Below, in pieces: positions 13,562-25,400 of a stretch of DNA of 64,000 nucleotides. A program made the translations under genes and the position numbers. Origin of the DNA: Echinococcus granulosus (lineage: Eukaryota > Platyhelminthes > Cestoda > Cyclophyllidea > Taeniidae); contig NW_020170414.1 of the NCBI RefSeq assembly GCF_000524195.1, forward strand, positions 2,149-66,148. The letters are read 5' to 3'. Numbering within the stretch: position 1 is the first letter of the stretch; every line of letters starts with the position of its first letter. Below the pieces are notes generated by a model that ran no database searches, was not told the DNA's origin, and was given only the letters and a program-made list of their open reading frames with translations.

Positions 13562-16500
13562 TCATCCAACACTCCTCGACTCCACTCGAGCCTGAAGGAG
13601 CTGCAGATGTTTAATACGGTCACATATCTTTATTGCGGGACCCATTTTTATTCCAACACCGGTGAGAAGACTCATACTCTTCAGTAGCAGCAGAGAGGTG
13701 CCGTCAATGTCCTGATGTCGGAACGCCTCCGCTTCCTTCTCAAAGCCTCCCTGTTCACGCAGCCAGTCAGCTACGTGGTCTACCGTCCAGAGACGAACAT
13801 CTTCCGGACGACCACTGTCTGTTTGGAGAAGAGGCATCTCAGACGCAGGTGGGTCATGATGCGGTGTGCCCAAATTGGGTGGCATACTATCATCCTCCTC
13901 TGCATCCTCCCTCTCCTCCCCGTTTTTCTCCCCTTCTTCCATCGGTAGGGGTCCTGGAAGATCTGCAGTAGTGAGAGTAGAGACTGGCTTGGCGGACGCC
14001 TTTGTTTCGGACTCCTTTATCGGTATGGGTACATTCGAGTTCTCTGGGACAGTAACTCTAAAATCATGTAAGGGGGGAATCATTCACTCCGCAAGCGGCC
14101 GAGTTGTAAGTGGCTCCAAACTCCTCATCTCTAAACTTAATCTTTTTTTCAAACCAATTATTCTGCATTTCTTTCAAGTTTTAAGCACAACTACTGAAAA
14201 AAAATCCTTAACACTCCACCAAGTCAAACATGAGGCGTTTTTGTCCTCTCTGGCACTAGCGGCGACCAAAATTTCATGTGAGAGCTTGCTTCTTCCTTGT
14301 TACAACTCCTGCGTAGAAAGTTTGAGTGCAAATACAGAAATCTGCGACTAAACCAAGAATTTGTAACCACAGTTGAGTCAACCTGTGGATCACACAAACA
14401 AGACGCAGGATTCACTGTATAGTTCACAAACCTCTTTGTTGTACCTCCCACTTTGTGTGAACCGTGGCTAACCCTAAGCTGGGACCTTAATTGACGATGG
14501 ACAGAAGGGAGCCTCCAATCTCGACTCCTTTGTCACGTCCGGATCATGACGACCATGGTGGTATTATTTGAAACTCTGTTGTGCTTGAGGTGGCTAGGCG
14601 CAGCGTTTATACGTACCCAGTCGGTTCAGCTAACAAGGGATCCACAGAACCAGCTGTGGTCGTCATCATTGCTGTAGTGGAAGGCTGATTTGGCTTGGAA
14701 TTCATCGAAGACGTGCTCATAACACCTTCCGACGTTGAAATGGCTAGGGAAGATACTCCCAAATCAGCCGAAGATGGTGTAGACACTGGAGCAGAGCTGG
14801 AGACATTTCCAACGTGGACACAGTAGCCTTCAGCCTGACATCCAGAGCAAACCCACGGAGTCGTTTGATTTGCACTCTTCTCTGGCACAACTGGACTGTG
14901 GCAATTGCCATGGAAGCCCTTGTCACATGCTTCGCATATCAAGATCACATTCTAGAAGGGCACACGTAAAAATAAACTTTTTTAGCCTTTAATACATAGT
15001 TATTTTCACAATTCGAGTGCGTATTCATGTGATCATCGCCTGCACAAGATAATAAAACAACACTCGTAATTACCGGGTCAAAGGCCTGACAACCCCGTTC
15101 GGGGTGGCGTGACCATCAGCCGCCAGGATGAAAAACCGACATCTAAGGTCTACTAAGCAGATGGCCAGACAACTCTTCCGCAAAATAAGGGGATTGAAAC
15201 CGAGTTGAATCATCAAACCCTCTTAATAATGAATGATGGCACCGCATTGAGGGTGCGTTGGAGGAACTGCAATCGGGAGTAGATAGACAAAAAAACTCAC
15301 CTCTGCTTCCTTGTTTTTGCAGACACTGCAGGATTTGCAGTCAGCACATTGCCAAACGCCGTGTCTTGCACGCCGAGTAACTTCTGGCCAAAAGTCGAGG
15401 CATTTGGGATGGGCTAAAATGACAAGGGGGTAAAAAGAGAGACTGATTTAGTAGACACACACGTTCACACAAGAAAAGAGAAGAACATGGACTGCAGAGT
15501 GGGAGTCAAACGTTCCAACAGCAAAAAAACCCGTTCCAAATGCTAACATTACCTCGGCCCCGAACACTGAGATCCAACGGGACGCTACACTCCTCCCCAT
15601 GCCCAGCTAGTACCGGTCTACTCTGTTGTGATGGGGACCCCGCAAATTGTTGACCCTGGGCAAAGATGCTCCACAAATTGGTCTCTAGAGGAACAGGTCC
15701 ACGCTGCAAATACTGCTGAAGGCTCGTTAAAACCACCCGAATGTCGTAAACAATTGTGCTGAGAGCTACATCACTGAGTGGATCGGTGAGAAACCTTGCC
15801 GAAGGTGAACTGTCCATCCATGAGAGGAAGTAGTTATCCACCCTTAGGGAGCGTTTTGAGCTGCGTAGATATGGGAGTTGGTTCAAGGCTATGCTTCTCC
15901 CTTCACTTTCAGCAAAGCAAGCAAACACGACTGGGAGTGAGGGATGACTTACCAGCTTCGTTTTTGCAACAGCAAGGCGTGCAGACAGACTAAACACCTT
16001 TGGTGGTTATTTTTAACACTGTGCTTAATCACGAACCCCTTCTGTGTTTTGACGAGGATATGATCCAAAATAACTAGAAACCGGTTGCCCCCAGCACGTT
16101 CGCTGAGTGAGAGGAGTCTTTTGCTGTTCTCGTACAACGCTGGAGGAGGTATGGGAGGATCAGGCGGTAAAGTGTAGTGCAACTCGTACTCCATGACAAC
16201 CTTCTGATTGTGTTGTGGAAGTTTATGCATAGGAAACAACTTCAGGGTGTTCCACAGATGCATCGCTCGCAGTTCCGCGCCAGATCGGATACACAAAATC
16301 TTCCCCAACAGATAGACCAGCGTGTAGGTCAGTTGGGAGACTGAGGAATGACCAAAAAAATTCGCACTCCAGAGGCACTCTTCAGCTGGACTACTCTCTG
16401 GGTGAAAGTAGCCAACTAGCCCATCAGTTGAAGGCCCTGGTGCCTGAAGTTTCCTTCGTCCCTGAGATAAGAGATGAGCTGAAGTGTTGATATTTAATGT

Positions 16501-19500
16501 TCGATTGCTTGGTATAGCCCCCTTTGGATACAAAGGCGTGCTATACGGATGAAATCGTTGAGTAGATGGCATTCTCGATTGGAGAATGTACAAGGAGTTT
16601 TTCACCTGAGGTGGGACACTAGCAGAACAAGCGGTGTACGCGTTGGGTGTGGATGCAGGGATACGAGACGGAGCAGGTGGAATTTTTGTCGACTGTTGTT
16701 GAGTCCACTGCACCGTTGGGGAGGGGGACACAGGCAGCGGCATGTGAGTTTGCCCACCCTCCCTCTGCCGTAAAAGCAAATCAAGTGCCTGTCTGTGATT
16801 CCGTTCTATGACGTTTATCAACTCCACTCGAGGGGAGGGCGCTAGCGCCTTTGTTTTCACGCCTGCAGGGATAATGGGCGCAGTGGATCGCGGTTTCTTT
16901 GCACCGTCAAAGGTGGAGGTCACCATGAACTGCTCCTGCCTCCCACTCATGTCCGACCTGCCCACCTTTCCAGCCATGCTTTTGTTGGCAAAACTGACAT
17001 AACATGTAGACGACTGTGCGTTTTGTTCCAAGCCAAGCATTCGCTCTTTGATTCGTCTAATCACAGCCGTCGATCGATCAGGACAGATTCAAATTTTAAA
17101 GCGGATCGATATCCACTCCACATGTGTGTGTAGTGACAAGGCGGTCACATTGATTCAATCAGGGGGGCGGAGGCGAAATGGTGTGACGCTGGGAGGGCTG
17201 TGACAAGTCTGAGGTAACTACTAATCGATTTTTTTTATCGAAAAAATGATCTTGTGGGGGAAAAAAGAAACCAATATTTGCAATTAGTTTAAAAAAATGT
17301 TCAAAAAGCTTTTTATCAATGCTTTCCCCACCCTGAGTTAGTGATGTTCGAGTCATTTTTTCACCAGTAAATTGCGATCTGACTTTAAAATGTTTTAACA
17401 TGACTTGCGGATAATCCGATCGTGTAAACAGCAAAACTCGTAACCTAGGCTGATCGTGATTCGTTCAACGTGATCTCCACCATACTGAATAATTGTTTTT
17501 TTTCGCCTAGTGTCCACATGTCCTATTGCCGTAATTAAAAAGTGAAATATTGCAAGGACACACGGATGTGTCAAGAGGATTTCAGGGTGTTTTTATGTAG
17601 TTATCACGTTGGTCAAACGCATCACGTGGTCTGTCTGATCAATAAAGAACAAGATTGGTTCACAGTTGAATGCGGGAGACATCAAGTGCGTACTAGAGCC
17701 CTCTCTACCATCACAGTTCACAAATACACACACACGCACAGACTACTTATCCACTGTCTGACTACCTAAACAAAAATTTACCTTTTAGTCCACAATCACC
17801 GCAGACTAGGAATTTGTCATTCCCGTTCTCCGACGCCTTTTGATGACAGCGACAACAGACATCAGTTTCAGCTGAAGTGGCCTCCTCAACCCTTTCCTTT
17901 TTAGGCGTCTCTGGGGCAGAAGTGGAACTGGAATTGGCGGCGCCGGCGTTTGCAGGAGTGGTGGATGTGACCGAAGTCTCTGTTACAACATCGGTAGAGA
18001 TAGCAACGCCACCGGTGGTCCCCACAGTTGTGGTGAGAGCTACAGCAGGTGTTGGCATTGTAACCGTCCCTGCTGCTGCCGATACCGTGCTCGTATCAGG
18101 TTGGAAGGTGGTAGTCACCATCGTGTCAGGAGCCACAGCGAATACCGTTGGATTGTAGATTCCCGGGTACATCATCATGGCAGCTGGGGCACCAGTCGCA
18201 CCCCCTGAAGAGGCAGGTGGTGGTGGTGGCGGTGCCAGAGAAAGAGTTGGCATCGGAGTTGCGGACACCATGACCGTCCCGTCCAATGGGACAAAGGTGG
18301 TCGTTGGTGCTGTCCCTGCAACCGTCTCGATCTTCAAACGCTAGATGCCAATATACGAATGGATAATTTTTAAAGGCGGTATCGAATTACTTAAGGTAAT
18401 TTTGGGAGTTCTAGCGATGATTGCATTGTTTGAAGAATATACGCAAACACAAACGATGCACAGCGTGTTTGTGAGTGAATGAATGAATGAAGGAGAACCT
18501 GTGTTTACAGAACAAAGCGACCTTGAACCCAACTTGCCAAATGAATACTTCTCGCTCCCTATTGGTTGCTTGCATCAGGTAGTGGGGAAGAGTACTGAAG
18601 TTTACCAAAAAGTACCAGAAGTGTTACACTTGAGCTGTGCACATATAAATTTATGTTACAGCTTTCAACTAAGCTAAAGAAAAAATGTGGATTTAGTGGA
18701 CAAAAAGTAGCTACACGAGCCAGTATGCCGTCTGTGAGCTGATTAGCGACGCTATGGTAAGGTCAGACACGAATCGGCCATAATTAAAGGTGCCAAAACA
18801 TGCATTCATGCGTTTTTTACCAAAACATCGATGGAAATTTTAGATAGACGAGGCTGGAAGTTTCGAAAACAGTGTGTTATACGTTACCAAGGCTCTATAG
18901 GCAGCTCTTTTTATGCTTTTGAAGGTAAAAATTGGCCTAATTATGTGAATAGCATATGAAACTTGTTGCTAGTTGAGAAAGCATTTTACCAGCATTTTTT
19001 GATCAAATAAAATTGCCACATCTCATACGGAAATCCATTAGGACGGTCACGCTCTCTAAACCGCCTCCGCCTCCTCCTCCCCTCGTCACGCGCCTCAGGC
19101 TAAGTAACACGTATTAAACGGCCTTCGAGGTCGTGACTCATGCACCGTGATGGAAAGTAGGGACTAGCAGCAACGTCCTTCACGCAAAAAGGGACTTCCA
19201 AATGCACAGGAGGCCGATGCTTTCACCAAATCAACGCCCTTCTTGCAATGGACGAGACTGGGTGAAAACTGGCCACTTTTAAGCGCTCTTTGTTCTTAGC
19301 TGTGGTGGGTTCGATACCACGACCGGAGTGATTAATGACAAGGCTGTCTACTGCACCTCTATTGTGGTGTCGTATTAGCCTTGCACTTTCCTTTCCACAA
19401 AACAGTTCAAAGGTAACAAAAAAAGAAGCTTGTGTTTCCAAAAAAGAAGGGATAAAATTAAAACAGAAACATCAGCGTCCAAATGAGTATCTAAAAGGGA

Positions 19501-21918
19501 ACTTATTTGACAGCGACAGCAAATACGAAGTAAACAAAGGCGCAACTTAACTACTTTATGAGACACCAAGGCATTAAGATGGCCAGAAAACCGGCTGAGG
19601 TGTATTTAAATAGGGATGCAGTTTGGTGATTGGTCAGGCTGGTTAAAACCGAGGTGGAGGGGAGTCCAGGGTTGCGACAGTAATAGCGTCTGCCAGCTCA
19701 CAAGTGCACCACCTGAGAGCACGGAAAGGGATACTTGAAAATCGAATAATCGAGGTTGGGAAATACACGCATTCACACACCCATATGCGACGATGTGCAT
19801 GCGTGCGCACGCATGTGCGCAGGTGCGTGCATGTGGTGCGCACAAATGCAGACACTGCTTGAAAAACGACACACACACAAATAGCGAAGTGCTGTGGCGC
19901 AAGGGTAGGGTGAGTCACTGCCGGAGACAGGCAGTTTGCCATCACTCGTTCGCTCGCGCACCAGTACGTGTGTTTGCGCGCACGCCCCCGTAGACGCACG
20001 CACGCGCGCACGTCCGCCTAATTGGCCTGGGGACGACGACAGAGTGCGAGAGAGCCAGGATGAAGGGAAGGGGGTGGGGAGATGAGGGCGGAGACACGCC
20101 CCACGAAAACACACGCGCACTCCGCCTCTAAAGTAGTCTCCTGCTCTCTCAGCCAATCGCATGTGAAAAGGAGTCGGTCTTTATGTCTCGCACGCGCACA
20201 CGCATGCACGCACACATTCATAGGCAGGCAAATCGGCAAGCCAGCGTCTCGTATTTTACACTGTCGGCGGCACTATCGCGCCACTACCGCCAACACCACC
20301 ACCACCATCACCGCTGCTAACAGCGGTAGCAGCACAGTGCGAGATAGAGATGGTACAAAGTAGCAATGTGCTTGCATGCATACACACAGGCAAAGGAAGA
20401 AAAAAAAGCTGAGATGAAATGAATGGGAAAACTTGCCTTTTCCAATGAAGGAGTCATAAGATTGTCCGGTGGAGCAGGCAGAATGGGTTGTTGCGAGCAC
20501 GAGGTGAGCATCTTCTTCGCTTTAATGCTGGGAGGTCGGCCTCGTTTTCCGGTAGTAAATGGCGGTCGCCTAGCTAGCGGTCGGCCGGGAGCGATTGAAA
20601 GAACACTGTACGATTTCCCACTAATTGAATCCAGCGCCGGAGCTATTGGTGGTTTGCCGAATGTGCCTTGCGGCGGTAGCTTGCCCAAAAATGGTCTTCT
20701 ATTATACTGAGTCGGAGGTACAGTGCTGCGCTTTTTGTCTCCGTTTTCGTCTAGCGTAAAACGCCCATCAGGTAGCTTAAAGAGCTTCCCAAAGATCGCC
20801 TCTCGCTCTATACACATTCGGAGGCTTGATCCGGTCAGCTCAGTCATCGGGGAAGCCACCGATGAAGAGTCCCCCTCATTCTCCCCGGGGGTGGTAGCAG
20901 AGGGAACGGAAGGCTTCAGCTGTTTCAGAGCTTGTTCGATTTGGAATAAGGTAAAACTTTGATTCGAGTCCCCGCCCTCGGGGATCAGTGAGCGAACGGC
21001 ATCCAGGAGACGTCTACTGATATTTGGTCTGTTGGTTATAATCCCAGACGATGTTGCTGCCTTGCGCCACTTGGTAGGATTTCTGTAGCTTAAATTCCCC
21101 TTATAGTCGACGCAGACGACGGCTCCGACTTCCGCCAGCCGGCTGAGACAAATCTGCGTGTCAGAGGGTGGGATATTGTGTTGACGTCGGAGGAGGGATG
21201 AAATGTGTTCCATGTCGGGCCGGGCTTTTCTGTCGCGCAGTTTGTCAATTGCCTCAAGGATGAGCTCGCGATTAAAATTGGACTTTTCCAGGGAGGCCAT
21301 ATTCGCCTCTGGAGTTGGAGTGGTGGGTATAACTGTGCCTAAAGGTACAACTGGTTTAACTTCAGGTTTGCATTTAATAGATGGTGTAGAATCAGCCACT
21401 GTGCTGTTGAGATTTGGTGTTGTTGATTGCATTGTCGAGGGGGCGATCGATACCGTACCGTTGTGGATAACAGGCAATGAGGCAGTAGACGTAATGCACA
21501 CGTCTGTGGTTATTGGCGTTGTCAAGACCACGGCTGCTGCAGCAGGGGGAGACGTATTTGCTACGCTCACCGGTTGGCTGAAGGACGAATAACTTATTGG
21601 CGTCCCATTTATAACCGGTTGCGGTTGCGCTACAAGCATAGAACCGGCCATATTAAAGGGAAATTGTCCCCCGGGGCTTTGAAATATTGTTCCTGATGGC
21701 GGTGAGGTAATGCATGGCACGACTGAAGTCGGTCCAGAAAAAGGAACAGGGAAGGATGCAAATGCGGTGTTGGGAAAGTAGGCGGGAGTGAGAATGGGAG
21801 TTGCACGACTTCCCTGCTGTCCATTAATTTGCTGGTTTGGTATAATCCCATTCACAGTCAGCAAAGCCGTACCATTGTTGGAGGACGACGGCCCCACGGA
21901 CCCGTTCGCGGCTAACAT
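13562..21918 (-). CDS. SAMD1-like chromatin reader with tandem PHD finger (WH-WH-AT hook-PHD-PHD-SAM)
   Basis: Five exons in consistent phase: 20437-21918, 17782-18340, 15301-15413, 14617-14951, 13562-14057, giving 994 residues. Residues about 216-283 are a winged helix like that of SAMD1 and KAT6 (ILEAIDKLRDRKARPD, DYKGNLSYRN). About 299-390 form a second winged-helix/H15-like unit. KRGRPPSIK at about 458 is an AT-hook. A Ser/Thr/Pro/Ala-rich linker follows, then a full DPF-type tandem PHD (residues about 653-755; ligand pairs CCRC, CGDC, HPKC, CADC, CSVC, CEAC, HGNC, CSGC). The C-terminal SAM domain (about 919-985, LWTVDHVADWL, DIDGTSLLLL) closely resembles that of SAMD1. In known relatives the winged helix binds unmethylated CpG DNA and the DPF reads histone H3 acylation, so a nuclear role is inferred. 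No MYST acetyltransferase domain is present. The start is the first ATG in the open frame. Intron 1 uses a GC donor (AAG/GCAAGT). Confidence 0.85.
15506..17040 (-). CDS. Nested gene with DUF3504 (ZMYM/QRICH1-type, Crypton-derived) domain
   Basis: Two exons, 15953-17040 and 15506-15905, are joined by a 47-base intron (AGCTG/GTAAGT to CTGAAAG/TGAAGG) in matching phase, giving 495 residues. The N-terminal half is low-complexity, rich in Pro, Ser and Gln. The C-terminal half matches the DUF3504 domain of QRICH1 and ZMYM2-4: LWSANFFGHSSVSQLTYTL parallels their LW..LG..S...LLNTL, followed by K.L.+R...E lines, and the second exon has NYFL...W..S...DPLSDVALST. That domain descends from the tyrosine recombinase of Crypton transposons but is used in transcriptional regulators. 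PLDLS in exon 2 is a CtBP-binding motif. The gene lies wholly within an intron of the SAMD1-like gene, on the same strand. The start is taken as the ATG at 17040. The 3' end could instead splice from 15553 onward (see findings). Confidence 0.6.
19794..20216. repeat. Alternating CG/CA purine-pyrimidine tracts in intron 1 of the SAMD1-like gene
   Basis: Clusters of GTGCGTGCGC-type and CGCACGCACGCGC-type sequence at 19794-19848, 19951-20015, 20109-20121 and 20189-20216. They are rich in CpG and of strictly alternating purine and pyrimidine, a composition prone to Z-DNA. No gene is visible in them. Confidence 0.7.
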
Positions 21919-22485
21919 CACTCGCGTAAATGAATGATACCGCGCATAAGCACAAATGCTAGCTACAAGCGCGTTCGGCTCAGCCAACCTGAAGGCTAGT
22001 TGGGTCACGCTGTTGTGTTACGCCCTCCTGATTGGCTAATGCCTAGCTTCCCCCGTCGATAGTTTATTGCGCGCGAATAAGCTAGCACCAATCGCATTAC
22101 AGCGCTTATACGCGTTCGCGCAAAGGTAGGGTGGCTGTGTGCGTGTGTGTGGGCGTTTGTGTGTCTGCCTCACTACAACACCGCGTTAATTAAGCGTGCA
22201 TATGCAGGCGTCCTATAGCTGGAACGCTGGTAGCGTGTCTGGCTCACTAATCCGATTTGGCTGTGTGTGTGCGTGCGTGCGCTCGTGCTTTCGTTCGTGT
22301 CTGTGTACGTGCGTCGGTGGTCGTACCCAGGCTTCGCACAAGTACGCAATTCATATACCGAGGCAGTAGGCAAAGGGGACACACGCATGCAATATATAAG
22401 CTACTAACTGACAGCTCATCCGCATCAAGTGCGTTTTCCGGTGCGTGTGTGTGTCTGCGTGCGTGCGTAGGTGCATGCATGCGTT
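21919..22485 (-). promoter_or_regulatory. Putative CpG-rich promoter region of the SAMD1-like gene
   Basis: The 5' flank of the first coding exon is rich in CpG (GCGCGCGAATAA, CGCGTTCGCG) and carries GT/GCGT tracts at 22135-22166, 22262-22314 and 22439-22483. I see no clear TATA box at a fixed position. Calling it a promoter is an inference from location and composition. Confidence 0.35.
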
Positions 22486-25400
22486 ATCTCGCTCGCTTCC
22501 CGGGTTTTGCAAACTTCTTCGCAGTAAGCGCAAAATACGGGCCTCCTTTGTCGTAAATCACCTCGTGCTGCAGCCACCACGAACAGCGACACTGCCAGGC
22601 GTGGAGAGGCACAGCCTCGACATTAATTGCGGAAGGGGAATCCTAACCACAGTGCGTCGTTGTCGTCGTGGTACCTCGATTCGTTTGCCGTTTGCGATTA
22701 GTTAGTTTGTAATACCGTTTATGCTCATAATTTTAACCACCATTAAAGGGTTATCAGTGAATAAAATCTGCCTCAAACCCAAAGGAGCAAGGCTAGTGGG
22801 TGCTTAATTAATTAATAGTCGAGACTTATGTGACTCAACGGTGGTTGGAATGTCCCTCCGAGGCACATCCCACTCACGAAGTCGACAAAAAGCAGTCGTG
22901 AGTGAGCTAAATCCCACTGGTCCAGCTCCTAATTCCCCACTTCGTGTCAGCTGGGAAACGGAAACATCATAATGAGATTGCATGTCTCGGGGTAACGATT
23001 TATCTAACGTGTGAATCTCGCCTCATGCATTGGGGTACTTGGTGTCCCGATTTATAAGATGGGTTAATTAAAAACTAAATCATTTTCTTTTTCCGATTTG
23101 ATTCCTCAAAAATGCTAAAACAACCCTTTCCATTCCCTGATTACAGACCGACTGATTATCGCGCATGGTGGAGACCTTCTCATTGTAGGGTCCACGAAAC
23201 TGGACGACTCTCTTTGCATCAAATACACAAACGAAATTCGGAAATTGGAACAGGCTAGGAAAGCATCAAGTTTACGCACAGATTATTTCCCTTGTTTGAA
23301 AGCTAAAGCAGCCCCTCCAAACCCGTGACAGATTATGGTATGCATTGGATTAGCTCCGGACGCAGTACCTGACACACATTAACAATTAGCACCGGAGGCA
23401 CTGCAAAGCCCTCCCCAAAATTTAATACTGCTTTTGTTCAGTAATAAGTTAACCTAACCCCTTTTTATCCCTCCTCTTTGATACACTTCGAAAGCGTCTG
23501 TGCCGAAACGGATGCCAAATTGGATAAAACCTCGGCATGTGAGAAGTAAACATTTTGTGTGTGTGTATGTATGTGTAGCAAACACGGTCGTATGCTCCTA
23601 CGGGTTTGTGTAGCCTCGTTGAGTGATTAAAAATGCTATTATCTACTCGTAATCCCAATGAAAAGGCCGATGCCACTGCCGAAATTGGGTTGTGAGGACT
23701 TGTACAACCGGATGAAATGCAATCTGATTATTTAACGCCTGCGAATGTCAGTTAATCACATTGCTCAGTGACTTGCACTCATTTTACATGTCTAAATTCT
23801 GGCAAAAATAATGCACGAAAAAATAAGAATCGGAGCTTTCTTCATCATTAATAATCAAATCGCAGTATGATGAGTCATCGGAAATGGAGTTCACTTGTAA
23901 TCCAATGGGGTAATATTCTATGGCTAGTCAACTGTTCGCCTGTTTTGGTAAGCAGTCATTTATCTCAATACCGGGTGGGTGATGCCTCGATTCTACACTG
24001 GGGGGCAAGACCGCCCGCTCTCCTATCACATCGATGTCCTTTATATAGTCCTGACTGTTTCACACGCTCATATCGGATCGATTTTATCGATTTACCACCC
24101 TTGCAATGTGATTGGTTACGTGAGTGGCGCTGAATTTAAGTCGCATTTGTGTTAGTGGTTTTTGTAGCGGAAAATGAGTAGTATATTCCTTCACCTTTAT
24201 TTGCATCTAAATTCATATGCTAATGTAGGTAACTGGGTTTTTCACCAAGCACATTTTTAAGGCTGTGAGCTAGACCAGTCGAAAGGCCATTGCACATATC
24301 TTGCCACATAAGTGCACATCTTTTAAAAGTAAATCAAATCGATATGTAGGAACAGTTTGAGCTAATCAAGATGTCACAATTGTATGAAATACTTCCGGGG
24401 AAGTATCCTATACCGAGGCAGTTAATTTTATCAACCCCAAAATGGCATGGTCTCATGGACTAACCGAACTCCTCAATGCACACTGCTTTCCCCTATCAAA
24501 ATATCAACATATCACCTGACTACCACTGTCAATGGGATCACTAGGTGTTGCAACAGTCACTGGGATGACTCGGTAATGCTGATTTGACCCCACTGACCTT
24601 TAATTTTTGCCTCTAGTGAGGGGTCAATGCTCACCAATTTCTAATAAGTCGATTGACAAGCCGAATTGATGAGGAGAGCGGCCACTTAATCAATAGAGAG
24701 GGAATGCCTTTGGGTAGGAGGAGTCACGACTCAAGCAGTTTAAACAACATCCAAGTGGTAAGGAGAGGGGCTGGCGGTTCCCACTAGGCTAGTAAAATTC
24801 ATAAAGGAAGAATTTGCATTTGGTGGGAGGGTAAGGCAAAGGCAGAAGAACACACCAACGCTGATTGACATCGGCGTTGGCTTTATGTGCGGTGTGAACA
24901 CTCGCCTCGTGTGCATGAATGTATCTTTGTGTGTGTTCGTCGTTTGTGGATCGGAATTTTGACATTATGCTGTTTGAAGTAAGGACTCGACTGGTGTCAG
25001 GAGCTCAACAAGCGTAGGAATTTTAAATTATGATTTCTGCTTGACATCACGTGTGTGTGTGTGAATAGCCGTATAAAGTACAAACAACAAGCATCAAGAG
25101 GTTCTGCTGGAATTTATTCGCCTACCGCAGCTCAAATTAAAAGATGCTTTCTTTTCACAACCCTAACTACGGTGACAGACATTTTAGAGGAGGTGACCCA
25201 CGCTGTCGCTGTGACGAAAGAAAGGATTGGTCTGTCTCTAACACCTTTAATTACAGGCCCCCTATCATGGTGGCAGTCAAATGGAGGAGGAGGAGGGAGG
25301 GGGTAGAATGGATTTAGGGAATTCAACAACCCGCAATTAATATTTCTAGATAATAGACACATTTAACTTTCCAATTTCAGCTAAGTGGTTCAGTTTAACG

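Noticed and set aside
15553..17040. The two DUF3504 exons as internal exons of the host gene
   Set aside because: Inserting them would split PHD1 between its second and third ligand pairs, whereas direct joining of 17782 to 15413 gives a perfect PHD finger. The likely acceptor of the first exon also has the wrong phase.
19308..19318. tRNA gene (GGTTCGATACC matches a B box)
   Set aside because: No acceptor or anticodon stem can be folded around it. At most it is a decayed tRNA-derived SINE.
13562..21918. KAT6-type (MYST) histone acetyltransferase
   Set aside because: The winged helices and double PHD resemble KAT6, but after the PHDs the reading frame goes to a SAM domain and stop. No MYST zinc finger or acetyl-CoA motif is present in the locus.
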